64,000 nt of DNA from Chrysomallon squamiferum. Its lineage: Eukaryota > Mollusca > Gastropoda > Neomphalida > Peltospiridae. The position numbers and the translations under genes are program-made. The notes beneath the pieces are model-generated. The model did no database searches and was not told the origin of the DNA. It worked only from the letters and a program-made list of their open reading frames with translations. Location: positions 11,797,660 through 11,861,659 of the forward strand of contig CM022676.1 of assembly GCA_012295275.1 (NCBI GenBank), read 5' to 3'. Below, piece by piece: positions 44,614 to 56,100 of this stretch (positions are counted from its first letter, which is position 1; each line of letters opens with the position of its first letter).

Positions 44614-44619
44614 AATAAA
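44614..44619 (+). terminator. Poly(A) signal of RING gene A
   Basis: AATAAA 187 bases after the stop codon. The hexamer and its context (TTTGTAAATGAAATAAAAGT) are conserved at 50914 in the paralogue. Confidence 0.6.
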
Positions 44620-44779
44620 AGTAAAATTACATTGATCGTTAAAGACACAGAATTTGATATTTACAACTCTGCTTCATATAATTAATAATTTCTGAAATTT
44701 AAAATTATTGAAAACATATCAGTGTGTAAAGAAAAGAAATAGGTTTCGATAGCAACAGCTGTAACAGTTTTTTTGTTTT

Positions 44780-44985
44780 TTACTATTCTTAGAACTGTTA
44801 AGACAGTGATGTCACTGTTTTGTAAGAAAAGAGATGTCACTAACTGTTAAGAGACAGAAATCTCTGTTCTAAGAACTGTTAAGATGTCACAGTGACAGGT
44901 AGGTCACTATTCTGTTCAGAAAGACACGTCACCACCAGTTAGTGGCCCTGCCAGCAGTTTGATGGAGTTCTATAAATAGATCATC
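44780..44985. repeat. Dispersed repeat, copy 2
   Basis: Second copy of the element at 41030-41240, ending GTTCTATAAATAGATCATCT. Unit B lacks it, so it was inserted into unit A or lost from unit B after the tandem duplication. Confidence 0.85.
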
Positions 44986-45118
44986 TGATAAAAAATTTAA
45001 AACAGTAAAAATAGTAGTGTTTAAAAAGGAAAACTGTGTGGAATGTAGTGTCCTGTTTTTTTGTGTGTGTGTTTTAAGAAGAAGAGTTCTTTGTAATTTG
45101 TTTTAATATTCATTCATT

Positions 45119-46447
45119 TGTCTAGTGATTCATCACAGTTATGTTTTAATACTGTCTGTTCTTCCATGCATCTGTTCATTCTTTCATTCATCAATGGATC
45201 TAAATTTATCTGTTCTTCCATCCATTCATTCATTCATCAATGGATCTTAATTTATCTGTTCTTCCATCCATCTATTCATTCATCAATGGATCTTAATTTA
45301 TCTGTTCTTCCATCCATTCATTCATTCATCAATGGATCTTAATTTAGCTGTGTTTTATTTGTCATGTGGTTGTTTTAATTCAGTCTTTATTCATCATGTT
45401 AGTGATATCAAGTAACACAGTCATGTTTTTTGTTTTGCAGTTTTATATGGCGTCATTTATTTTAATACCAAACTGGAAAATGTAAACTGATGTAAAGATT
45501 AAACATATTTTCAGGTGAACTGAACTTTGAACTGAGCTAAAGTGAACAAAATAGAACTAAATATTTTGTTACCTGTATTTTTCTGTGATATTTTATCTAA
45601 AGATGTACATTTTTATTTATCACACCTTACAGAAGAAATAAAACTTAAAATGTTTTGAATTTCTTAATTTTCACTGATTTATTAGTGATTGTGACTGATA
45701 GCTGTCTGTCTTTGTGATATTAGTGATAGTCACTGATAATTGTCTGCCAGTATTAGTGACAGTGACCACTTATCATGCTGACGTTAATACTTTTATATAG
45801 GTGATATTAGTCATAGTGACGTGACAATGCATTTATCTTGTGAGTTGCGATAGTGTTTATTTGGTGACTGTGATTGTGACTGGCAGTCTTCTGTTTGTGA
45901 CTGACAGTGATCACATTTTGTGATATTAGTGATTGTGACTGATCACATTCTGCGCGAGAGAAGATGTCTGTGTGACTGTCACACGCTGATCTGTGGCAGA
46001 AGTAGACAAAAGATTATCTACTCACTCTGCTGATGTACGTACACATCATTTGTCATACTGTTGACATTTTCCAGTACTGACTGGAGTACTGGATTTATTA
46101 TTTCATCCTTGACTGCTTAAGGTTTCATTTACATATATTTAGAAACAAACAAACAAACAAAAAGAAAAAGATTAAAAATAAAAAAATAAAAAAATACTTG
46201 TATAAATACAGACATTTAAAAAGCTGAAGAAGTAAACGTTATTTCAAAATTTTGTTTATATCTGTTTCATTATGGACTTTTTTCATCTTATTTTAGTAAG
46301 AGAAATAGGAAATGATACCCCACTATAGAATTTATATATCTATATAAAATGGCAGATTGAAATTGTAAAAAGAACATTTTATTATCACTTCATTTTAATT
46401 TCTTTTGGTTTTAGCAAATCTTTTATTTCAAAACAGTCCTATATTTT

Positions 46448-46450
<3 letters not shown>
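45119..46450. other. Downstream flank of RING gene A
   Basis: No coding exon seen. Contains a 45-bp repeat at 45190-45335 (CAATGGATCTTAATTTATCT and TCTTCCATCCATTCATTC), three to four units against one or two in unit B, and TGATAGTGACTGA-type short repeats near 45690-45960. Confidence 0.6.

Positions 46451-46503
<53 letters not shown>
46451..46503. repeat. (CT)n microsatellite at the duplication junction
   Basis: CT run of about 50 bp exactly where unit A ends and unit B begins. Similar CT/C-rich tracts are at 41570-41587 and 52775-52825, the outer ends of the duplication. Confidence 0.95.
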
Positions 46504-46506
<3 letters not shown>

Positions 46507-47344
46507 AACACCCCCCGATGTACACATACACAAATGGACAGTCAAATACTGTCTTTGTCCCTCACACACAAACATCCTAATCATTTTTATGGATTTTGAA
46601 CATTGTATACAACAATACATTATTCAGTTACATTCTCCACATAATGAATTAATGAAATCACGTATACATTTAGCAAAGTTTTGTATGTGGTATCTTGTTT
46701 GTCAAAAAAATCAGTCGACATAACGACTGGTTAAAGTCAATGAAAAATAGATATTAAACATTACTGGCCCATAACCTAACATAATTTAAAAATAAAAATA
46801 AATAAAAAATAAAAAATAAAGTAAAATAATAATATTTTATTATTGCAATTATTATTATTCAGTAAGATGTATGGTTTTAAATATAGTTATCCGTAGACCA
46901 AAATAAATCATTATACCATTTTTTCATTGAACATCGATTTCTTAACAAACGGGCATATTAAATTCACACTTTATTAAAAAAGTAATTTGTACATTTGTTC
47001 ACTGTGAAGTAATTCAAGTAACCAATCTTATTTCTTTTTTTAGAATTTTTTATTTTTTTTTTTTTTTAAAGTTGTTGAATGATCCTGAAGGTAAAATATA
47101 TTGTTTCGAGGAAGTTGTTTTAGCCATTATAATCTCAGAGACATATAGTCTTTGTCATCAAAACTTCTTACATTTTCTTTTTTAATGTATGATTATAATT
47201 TAAGGAACTGGGATACTTGTCACATCCTAAAGTGGGAAAAAGATAAAATAAAATATTATTTTATTAATACATGCATTAGAAAGAAAAACAATTTGGTTCT
47301 AGAGTAATGTGTCATGTGACCTTGATCAGTATTAGAACAAACGA

Positions 47345-47480
47345 AACTATGGTCTGCGGAAGAATTTAGAATTTATTATTTAAATTTCGTCTGTCTGAAA
47401 ACCATAAATTTCGACTGATCATAAAAGACAGAAAAATCGTTTAAGTACAGAGTTTACATCCACTTACAAAACAATTTCAA
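47345..47480 (+). promoter_or_regulatory. Conserved promoter/5' non-coding exon of RING gene B
   Basis: Counterpart of 42385-42531. It ends ACAATTTCAA followed by GTAAGTTG. The left part has diverged (ACAAACGAAAC in place of the GAAACGAAAC pair), while the exon-like 3' half is essentially unchanged. Confidence 0.5.
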
Positions 47481-47869
47481 GTAAGTTGTCATATTTATAA
47501 TGTTTTTGTTTTATATTTGTCATGATTGCCAGGGGAGACTACTTGTATCTAAGAAACTGCGTTCAATAATTTAAGTTTCAACTTCGATGTTTGGAAATGT
47601 GTAGTGAGAAAAATCAGTTCTGTTTTAAATATTTTCGTTTGCTATAAGTATTACAAAACAAACTTTTTTTTTAATAATCATAAAATACTGCTTATTCATT
47701 TTATTATCTAGTCGCAAAGTGAGATTCGTAATACAAAAGAAAACTTGTATGATAACAATTTAAACGCTTTTTCAGATAGTAGCCAGTAAGTATTTTTGAT
47801 TTCTTGTTATGAATGCACATGAGATAATGTATTTGGATTGGTAAGTCACAAATAGCTTGTTTTATTAAA

Positions 47870-47918
<49 letters not shown>

Positions 47919-48321
47919 AATAATTTCTACTTATATCAGTCTGTTTATGTCTTTTATTTCAGTAACTAATATTTACTAGTACTTCAAAACTCAATGATAA
48001 TTAGAATTAATAAAAATCTGTATTTTAATCTTTTCTTCACTCAGGTCAAACTGATTTCAGGGTATTCCTAAATTACAAAACTTTTGTTATTCTTGCAAAC
48101 ACAACAATAATAGCAACAGAAACTAAAAAAAAAATTGTAGAAATGAAATCTATATTTTAGTGTATTTTTTCATTCAGGTTGAACAGTATCAGTATCGAAT
48201 ATCTAAAATGACTTAAGCTTTTGTTACTAATGCCTAAAAAAAAAAAAAAAAAAAAAAAGGAAAACCAATATTCTAAATAAATAAAAACTTTGTTTTGTTG
48301 CGTTTTTTTCACTTCAGATAA

Positions 48322-48664
48322 ATGATGTCAGGATCATCGTGCTCCATTTGTCTGGATTGTTTTTCTCGCCCAGTTGCTTGTATTCCGTGCGGCCATGTTT
48401 TCTGTGGGAACTGCATCAGACAGTGGAGGAATTCAGGTCAGAACTGTCCACACTGTCGAGAATGCATCAGAGACACCCAGAGAATTATCTGGGAAGACAG
48501 CGATAGTAAGTTGAGTCATTTAACAAGACAGAAAACAATATCTGACAGAATAAATTTGAAAGTTTTGTAATAGCTGTATCTGTTGTACAGGTAAAAGACA
48601 AAAATGGAAGTAGACATTTTGTGAAAATAAAATCAGTTGTATCTTTAATTCACAAGAAAGAGGA

Positions 48665-48695
<31 letters not shown>

Positions 48696-50743
48696 GGAAA
48701 AAAATGGTTAGAAGAATAATTTAGGAAGATAGTTTTTCACAAATTTGAAAGAAAAAAAAATATATTTTTGTATTTCACTGTCTAAAAAATAAAAAATAAA
48801 TAAAGTAATTAGTGCCAGGCCTAAATGTTTTTGGACATTTTATAAAACATTTTCTTACAAACTGATAAGTTCTGTTTTTGACTAAATAATGAAAAACTTG
48901 TGGTTTACATATTTTTTCAGTTTGGTCAAAAAATATTATATTTGTTTCTAATAAATATATTTCCATCAAGTCAAACTGAATTCTTCCACCCCCAAGTGAT
49001 ACTATTAAAATGTATTGCACAGTTTATCAAGACTGCTCCCAGAAAGGTCAAGGTCAGCTGTTTGACGCCACCTGGTTACGAGAGAAGCTGGAAGACTTCA
49101 GAGAAAAATCTGTGAAAGGTAAAAATCATTTTCTTTTAAAATTAGATTTTAAAATTTTATCAATTTTTGTGTTTGAAAATGTGTGAATTGTACATATCAG
49201 AGTATGAACGCGTGTGTGTGTGTCTGCATGTTTCTGTGTATGTGTATATGTATGTGTTATTGTATATATATAAATTTATATATTGTATGATTTTGTGTTT
49301 GAGACGGAATGAGTGTGTGTGTGTATGTGTGTATTTAAGATACAGTTATTACTGTAATTGTATTTTTGTGTGTGTATGTGTATTTAACATAGTTAATACT
49401 GTAATTGTATTTTTGTGTGTATGTGTGTATTTAAGATACAGTTAATACTGTAATTGTATTTTTGTGTGTATGTGTGTATTTAAGATACAGTTAATACTGT
49501 AATTGTATTTTTGTGTGTATGTGTGTATTTAAGATACAGTTAATACTGTAATTGTATTTTTGTGTATAGATGTGTATTTATGATACAATTGTATTTTTGT
49601 ACTGTAATTGTATTTTTGTTAATACTGTAATTGTATTTTTGTGTCTGTATGTGTATTTAAGATAGAGATGATACTGTAATTGTATTTTTGTGTCTGTGTG
49701 TATTTAAGATACAGTTAATACTGTAATTGTATTTTTGTTTTACAGAAATTCAAACTTTATCCAGCAGAGTTACAAACATTTGTTACAGAGAGACTGTTCA
49801 CCAGATACTGGGTAATCACTTTGTGCACACACACACACACAGACATACATACATACATACACTGTGCACAGACACACATACAGACAAACATTCAGGTGCA
49901 AAGAGACAAACATTTACAGAAAAACACTTAAATACTAAAAACACGTAAATGCATGTTGCATACTCAAACCTAAATGGGCACACACACACATTCACACAGA
50001 CAGACAGACATATTATGTTGAGCTAACACTGATGCACTTTGACTGTTATTAAAACTGTTATTAAAACACACTGAAAGACAGTTCACTGACACACACAGAC
50101 AGACACACATACATGCATCATGCTGAACTGGACTGACACATGTTAACATTACATTTGTTTGTTTGTTTCAGACTCTGTGAGGAAGTCATGGGAGGATGTA
50201 GGTTTAGAGACGCAGGTTTTGATAGGTTTTGTCTTTGTGCTGGTTGTGTCTCTGCTCATACAGGACGTGAACAGTGAACACGGAGTTGTCCGCACCTGTC
50301 TCCTTCCAGTCTTCGAGCTCATTTTCGACGCAGCCTGTCGTGTCTCCTCCCTCCTTCTCTTCACCCTCACACGCCCAGTTTTGTGCCTGGGTCGCTGTCT
50401 GTGTGAAATATGCTGCATGTTTTCAGACATCTTCATTGGGCTGGTGCACACGCTCATAAATGTCACAACAGATGCCATTATGGTTCCCATGGTGATAATG
50501 CGATCCATTGCAGTGGGAATTGTTCTTCTCATCAACTTCTCTGCTCAGATTGTGTTAACGTTGTTGCGGTTGTTGTTCATGGCAGTGCTGTGTTGTGTCA
50601 TCGTCTTTGCAATACGACCAGACCCCACTGTAACCAGCTATGTAAACAGAGGTGTTGAGATCCTGGCTGATTGCTGGAATAGATTCAAGTCACAGCACAC
50701 AGAAGTACAGCAGAGAGAAGTACAGGAGAGAGAAGAATCATAA
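48322..50743 (+). CDS. RING-finger, multi-pass membrane protein B (251 or 297 aa)
   Basis: Paralogue of 43427-44427 with RING exon 48322-48505 and membrane exon 50172-50743, joined in phase 1 to give 251 residues. The C3HC4 ligands are all kept. The membrane tail matches protein A, including SEHG, LLPVFELIFDAACRVSSLLL and TRPVLCLGRC, but extends about 30 residues further with a hydrophilic C-terminus (QHTEVQQREVQEREES). Two candidate cassette exons, 49047-49118 (24 codons) and 49746-49811 (22 codons), lie in the enlarged intron. Both are phase 1-1 and open, and including them gives 297 residues. Their acceptor strengths differ: the first is weak. A read-through of the RING exon donor would stop about 20 codons later. 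Function is inferred as for protein A. Confidence 0.85.
48664..48700. repeat. Poly-A run
   Basis: About 30 consecutive A residues near the left part of the sequence unique to unit B. Confidence 0.95.
49300..49740. repeat. About 55-bp repeat before cassette exon 49746-49811
   Basis: About eight units of TACTGTAATTGTATTTTTGT plus GTGTATGTGTGTATTTAAGA. The last unit runs into TTTTTGTTTTACAG, the acceptor of the candidate exon, so its intron edge is part of the repeated unit. Confidence 0.88.
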
Positions 50744-53189
50744 ACTTTTTAAAATTAATTATATCTGTGATAAAAAAAAATATTTGCTCATTTTATTTTT
50801 ACTGTTTTTGTTTTTGTGTTTTTTTTTGTTCAGTTATTTGAAAATATAATTTGTGATTTTATCTTTATTATTATTATTCCTGTTTTTGTTTTATTATTGT
50901 TATTTGTAAATGAAATAAAAGTAAAATTACAGTGATCGTTAAAGACACAGAATTTGATATTTACAGCTCTGCTTCATACAATTAATCATTTCTGAAATTT
51001 AAAATTATTGAAAACATTGCAGTGTGTAAAGGAAAGAAATAGGTTTCCTTAGCAACAGTTGTAACAGTTTTTTCTTTTTTTTTTTATAAGAAAATTTAAA
51101 ACAGCAGTAAAAATAGTTGTTTAAACAGGAAAAACTGGAATGTAATGTCCTGGGTTTTTTTTTGTTTTTTTTAAGAAGAGTTCTTTGTAATTTGTTTTAA
51201 TATTCATTCATTTGTCTAGTGATTCATCACAGTAATGTTTTAATACTGTCTCTTCTTCCATGCATCTGTTCATTCTTTCATTCATCCGTTGATCTTAATT
51301 TATCTGTTCTTCCATCCATTCATTCATTCGTCAGGGGATCTCAGTATTATCTGTTCTTCCAACAAAAACAACTTCTTAATTTTAACTGTTCTTCCAAGTT
51401 CTTTAAAAAGTTATTTTATTTACATTTAGATATTTTTCAGTTTCATTAGATAAGTTTTAACTTACTCAGTCTGGAAAATGAGTGTAGATTAATACTTTGA
51501 GAATATTTTGTTTTAAGACAGAAAAGATACAGAAATTCTGTTCACCTTAAAATTATTATTGTTTTTTTTGTGACTTTATTTAAAGCTATATGATCACAAC
51601 TGTTATTATTTTACTTACTGGGAAGGTTTATAAAAAATATCTCTTCCTGCTGTATAAAAAGAGTAACCCATGTCACAATTACAGATTTCTTCTTCTGAGT
51701 CTGTTTTATGTGGTCATACATTTGTGTTCTCTGTGTGTTATAGCTAATATTTCATCAATTTTTGCAAGTTACAGCTGTAAAACTCAGTGATAATTTTAAA
51801 AATAAACACACCAGTGTTTTTTTGTGTACAAAAAGTCAGTTAGCTGTAAGCTGTGTTTTATTTGTCATGTGGTTGTTTTAATTCAGTCTTTATTCATCAT
51901 GTTAGTGAAATCAATTAACACGGTCATTTTTTTTGTTTTGAGGTTTTATATGGCGCCATTTATTTTAATACCAAACTGGAAAATGTAAACTGATGTAAAG
52001 ATTCAACATTTTCATTTGAACTGAACTAAGGTGAACTAAATTGAACTGAATGTTTGATGTAAAGATTAAACATATTTTCAGGTGAACTGAACTAAGGTGA
52101 ACTAAACTGAACTGAATGTTTTGTTACCTGTGTTTCGCTGTGGTCTAATCAGGCAGCAACAGAAAATAGTTTTATCTAAATGATGTAAATTTTTATTTAT
52201 AAGTTACAGAAGTAATAAAACTTATAAAACTTTTAGCATTTCTTAATTTACACTGATTTATTTGTAATTGTTAGTGATAGTGACAGTGATCACTTAACAT
52301 GCTGATGTTAATGATTTTATGTCAGTGTGACATTAATGACGTGACACTGTTTTTATCTTTGGGGTTGTGACAGTGATTGTGACCAGTAATTTTGCTATTT
52401 GACACTTTCCAGTACTGACTGGAATACTAGTTTTATTATTTTATCCTTACAAGGTTACATTCACATTTAAGAACAAACAAACCAACCAAAACAAAAAAGA
52501 AAATAAGAACAAAAAACACAGACACACAAAAAAAGAAGAAAAACTTGTATAAAAAAGCTGTAGAGGTAAATGTTGATTTCTTAATTTTCTTCATCTGCAT
52601 CATTAAGGATTTTTTTTTTTTAATCTTATTTTAGTTAGAGAATGGAAGTGAATGTTTAACGACAAAATGAAAGAAAAAACTCAAACGGTAACAAGAACAT
52701 TTTTATTATCACTTCAGTTTAATTTCCTTTGGTTTTAGTAAATCTTGTATTTCACAACAGTCCTAAACAACCCCCCTCCCTCCCTAATACTCACTCACTC
52801 ACTCACTCCTCACACTCTCTCTCTCACCTATATTTTTGATTGATCTCTGGTGTGTCCATATTATCTCTTTGAAAACAAAAAATACCAAACAGCAAAATTT
52901 CTCCCTTACTCTTTGGGTATTAATCGAGAAAAAAAAAGAGAATGAAAAAAGAAAAAAGAAATTATGTCTAGCAGTCTAACAGATGGATCAGAAGCCATCA
53001 CTGTATAAACCAGTTTTTAAATAAATAAATAAATAATTACAACAGTGATGACAATATTATAATAGTAATAATGATGATAATAAAAGAAATAGTGAACATA
53101 TTCAATAATAATGATAATGATAATGATAATAATAATGAAAAATACAAGAATCCAGGTCATGTGACAAAGTTGTAGAATTCCACTTCAGT
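50744..53189. other. 3' flank of RING gene B and intergenic sequence before AGGF1
   Basis: Up to about 52770 this is the unit B counterpart of unit A's flank. The remainder is C-rich then AT-rich intergenic sequence, presumably including the AGGF1 3' untranslated region. No coding exon was seen. Confidence 0.6.
50914..50919 (+). terminator. Poly(A) signal of RING gene B
   Basis: AATAAA 171 bases after the stop codon, in a context conserved with 44614 in the paralogue. Confidence 0.6.
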
Positions 53190-56100
53190 TCAGTTCTGAC
53201 TAGAGTTGTCTTTCTTGTTGATGTTGATGTTGTTGTAACGTAGCAGAGCCTGGAACCAACGTTTGCAGCGTTCAAGTTCTTCAACGTTGTCAAGAGATGT
53301 GTGCACGTTCGACTGCGACCCCAAACCTGCAGAACTGTTAGCTCTCACAGTGACAGTGATCTGAAACACAAAATACAACACTGTTAGTTCTCACAGTGAC
53401 TGATCTGAAACACAAAATACAACACATTATTTATAATACTGTTAGTTCTCACAGTGACAGTGATCTGAAACACAAAATACAACACATTGTGTTTTAGATC
53501 ACTGTCACTGTAAAAACAAAATACAACACAGCCACATAAACACATGAAAAAAAAAAATTGCTAGCTGCTAACTATAATTGGTGAACTCAGTGTGTTACTA
53601 TGACAACACAGTACGTTGCTATGACAACAAACAATGAACTGATGTCAATAACACATTTTTCTACTTACTGGTTCTGACCTTCCTGCGTTGTCCTTCCCAA
53701 GACCTTGACCTTCCTTCCAGCCCATCTTAGCGAGAAGTCTGTGTCCCTTGTTGTCCTCTGACAGCGGTCTGAAAGTAATCACATTCCAGTGATGTCACAG
53801 AGGAAACAGAAAACAAAAATAATAATAAAATATCTTTTTAGGTGAGATATCCCACAATGCAACATGCCACAGCCATTTTTTTTTTCTCAGCCCAGAATGC
53901 TGACAAATAGTATTTGTTGAATAATGAGAAATTTTACTTCTCTCGTCATACCCACTCTGAGATAGATATTTACTTGCCTATCTGTCCATGTATCCATCTG
54001 TCTTTCTTTCTGTCAGTATCTATGAACCTACCTAGCTACCTATGTACTGTTTTTATATTTAGCCAGTGAATGAAACTAAGTACAAAATAAAGTTTAATAT
54101 TTGCTGCTCCAAAAAAAAAAACATAATTTCATGATTTCATGTCACATCTATTTTTTTTTTAAATTAGTTTTCATTCTAGTCTAACAAAATGGCCAATACA
54201 TTCAAAATGTATTAAAACACACAAAAAATCCCAAATAAAAGGAAAAAATAACTGGGATGAAAACAAAGAAGTCCATAATAAAAGTTTTGTCTCACAATTT
54301 AACCTAACACTTTCTTTATCTGAATATTTTGACAATTGTTTTGTGAAGACTAATATTAAAAAATGACAAAAACGTCTCTGTTCATTGCTGCTAATAACGT
54401 CCTCTCTGAAACTACCCAGACTGAGTAAGACAAACCTGTCTACTGATGCGGTAGCTGCTGTTTTGGCGTGAGGGACGTCGCTGCCCACTGTCTGGCGACG
54501 CAGCTCAGCTTTGTCGACGTACGCGGGGTTGTTGATAGCTGCAGCGTTGTCGACGTACTTTGAGTTCTGGGAAGAGAAACATGCACTGTAAGTCAAGTTT
54601 ATACACTAAACTACATTCATAAAAATAAAAATAAAAATAAAAATAAAAATAAAAATAAAAATAAAAATAAAAATAAATTTAAAAATAAAAATAAAAATGA
54701 AAATAAATTTAAAAATAAAAATAAAAAAAAAAAAAAAAAAAAATTTAAAAATAAAAATAAAAATAAAAATAAAAATGAAAATAAAAATAAAAATAAAAAT
54801 AAAAATTAAATAGTGATGTCTGAAGTTGATAAAGATCTAATACAGCTGTCACTAGTTAAAACAGTTGTCACTGTCACTAGTTAAAACAGGTGTCACTGTC
54901 ACTAGTTAAAACAGGTGTCACTGTCACTAGTTAAAACAGTTGTCACTGTCACTAGTTAAAACAGTTGTGTGTCACTGTCACTAGTTAAAACAGTTGTCAC
55001 TGTCACTAGTTAAAACAGTTGTCACTGTCACTAGTTAAAACAGCAGTCACTGTCACTTACTTTCAACCCGTATTTCTTTTTTATTTCTTTCAGCTGTTCT
55101 CTCTGAGCCCGCATTTTGTCTTCTTTACTCGTGAAGAAAATTTCTAAAATAATAAACAAATGAAATAATAAACAAATAAAATAATAAACAAATGAAATAA
55201 TAAACAAATGAAATAATAAACAATTAACACTGCTAATGCATCAGAACATTATTAATGTTTATTTTACAGCTAAAGTCTGCGTGTGTGTGTGGTTATGTGT
55301 ATAGGTGTGTGCGTGGTTATATGTGTATGTGTGTATATATTTATATATACAAAAATAAAAAAAACAAAGCAATTCATTTAACATGAATAAGTAAACATTT
55401 TCAAAGTTAATGTGTGTGTGTGTGTGTGTGGTGTGTGTCTGTGTTTATTATTGATTGTTTGTTTTATTTAAACAGAGTTATCTCACCTGGTTTGTTCTGT
55501 GTGTATTATTAATTGTTTGTTTTATTTAAACAGAGTTATCTCACCTGGTTTGTTCTGTGTGTATTATTAATTGTTTGTTTTATTTAAACAGAGTTATCTC
55601 ACCTGGTTTGTTCTGTGTGTATTATTAATTGTTTGTTTTATTTAAACAGAGTTATCTCACCTGGTTTGTTCTGCTTGGCACGCTGTGACCTGACCTGGCC
55701 CGGTTCACACGCGTCACACGTGTCACTGCTGTTGTGTATATGAAGTGACACGTGTGTGTGTCCTAACTGTAGCACATCACCATGTGTCACACGCACACCC
55801 TGACTACAAAACAGAACAGTTCACTGAGTACTCGGTTCAGTTAGTGAGTCAGTCAGAGTTAGTCAGTGAGTCAGTCACAGTTAGTTCGTCAGAGTTAGTT
55901 AGTGAGTCAGTCGTCAGTATGTTAGACAGTCATCAGTTTATATGTTAGACAGTCAGTGACAATGACTTTATTATCATAAACTGTATGGTTACAGAGAAAA
56001 ATATATTACAAATATATAATAACAAAATTAAAATGCGAGTTAGTAAGTCATCAGTCACTGAATCAGTCAGTAAGTCATTAGTCAGTCAGTTATTAGTCAG

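Larger units (their letters stand above)
44428..45118. other. 3' flank of RING gene A
   Basis: Presumed 3' untranslated region, closely matching 50744-51220. It includes the second copy of the dispersed repeat at 44780-44985, which is missing from the matching place in unit B. Confidence 0.6.
41570..46450 (+). repeat. Tandem segmental duplication, unit A
   Basis: This 4.9-kb unit carries the first RING gene, its upstream region and downstream flank. Colinear matches to unit B run from the CAATGTACACATACACAAAT block just after a CT/C-rich run to the TTTTGGTTTTAGCAAATC and ATTTCAAAACAGTCCT block before the (CT)n run at 46451. Differences are microsatellite lengths, small indels and an extra 1.3 kb in unit B. 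Confidence 0.9.
46504..52770 (+). repeat. Tandem segmental duplication, unit B
   Basis: This 6.3-kb unit carries the second RING gene, colinear with unit A. It is longer mainly because about 1.3 kb between 48540 and 49870 has no counterpart in unit A. Confidence 0.9.
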
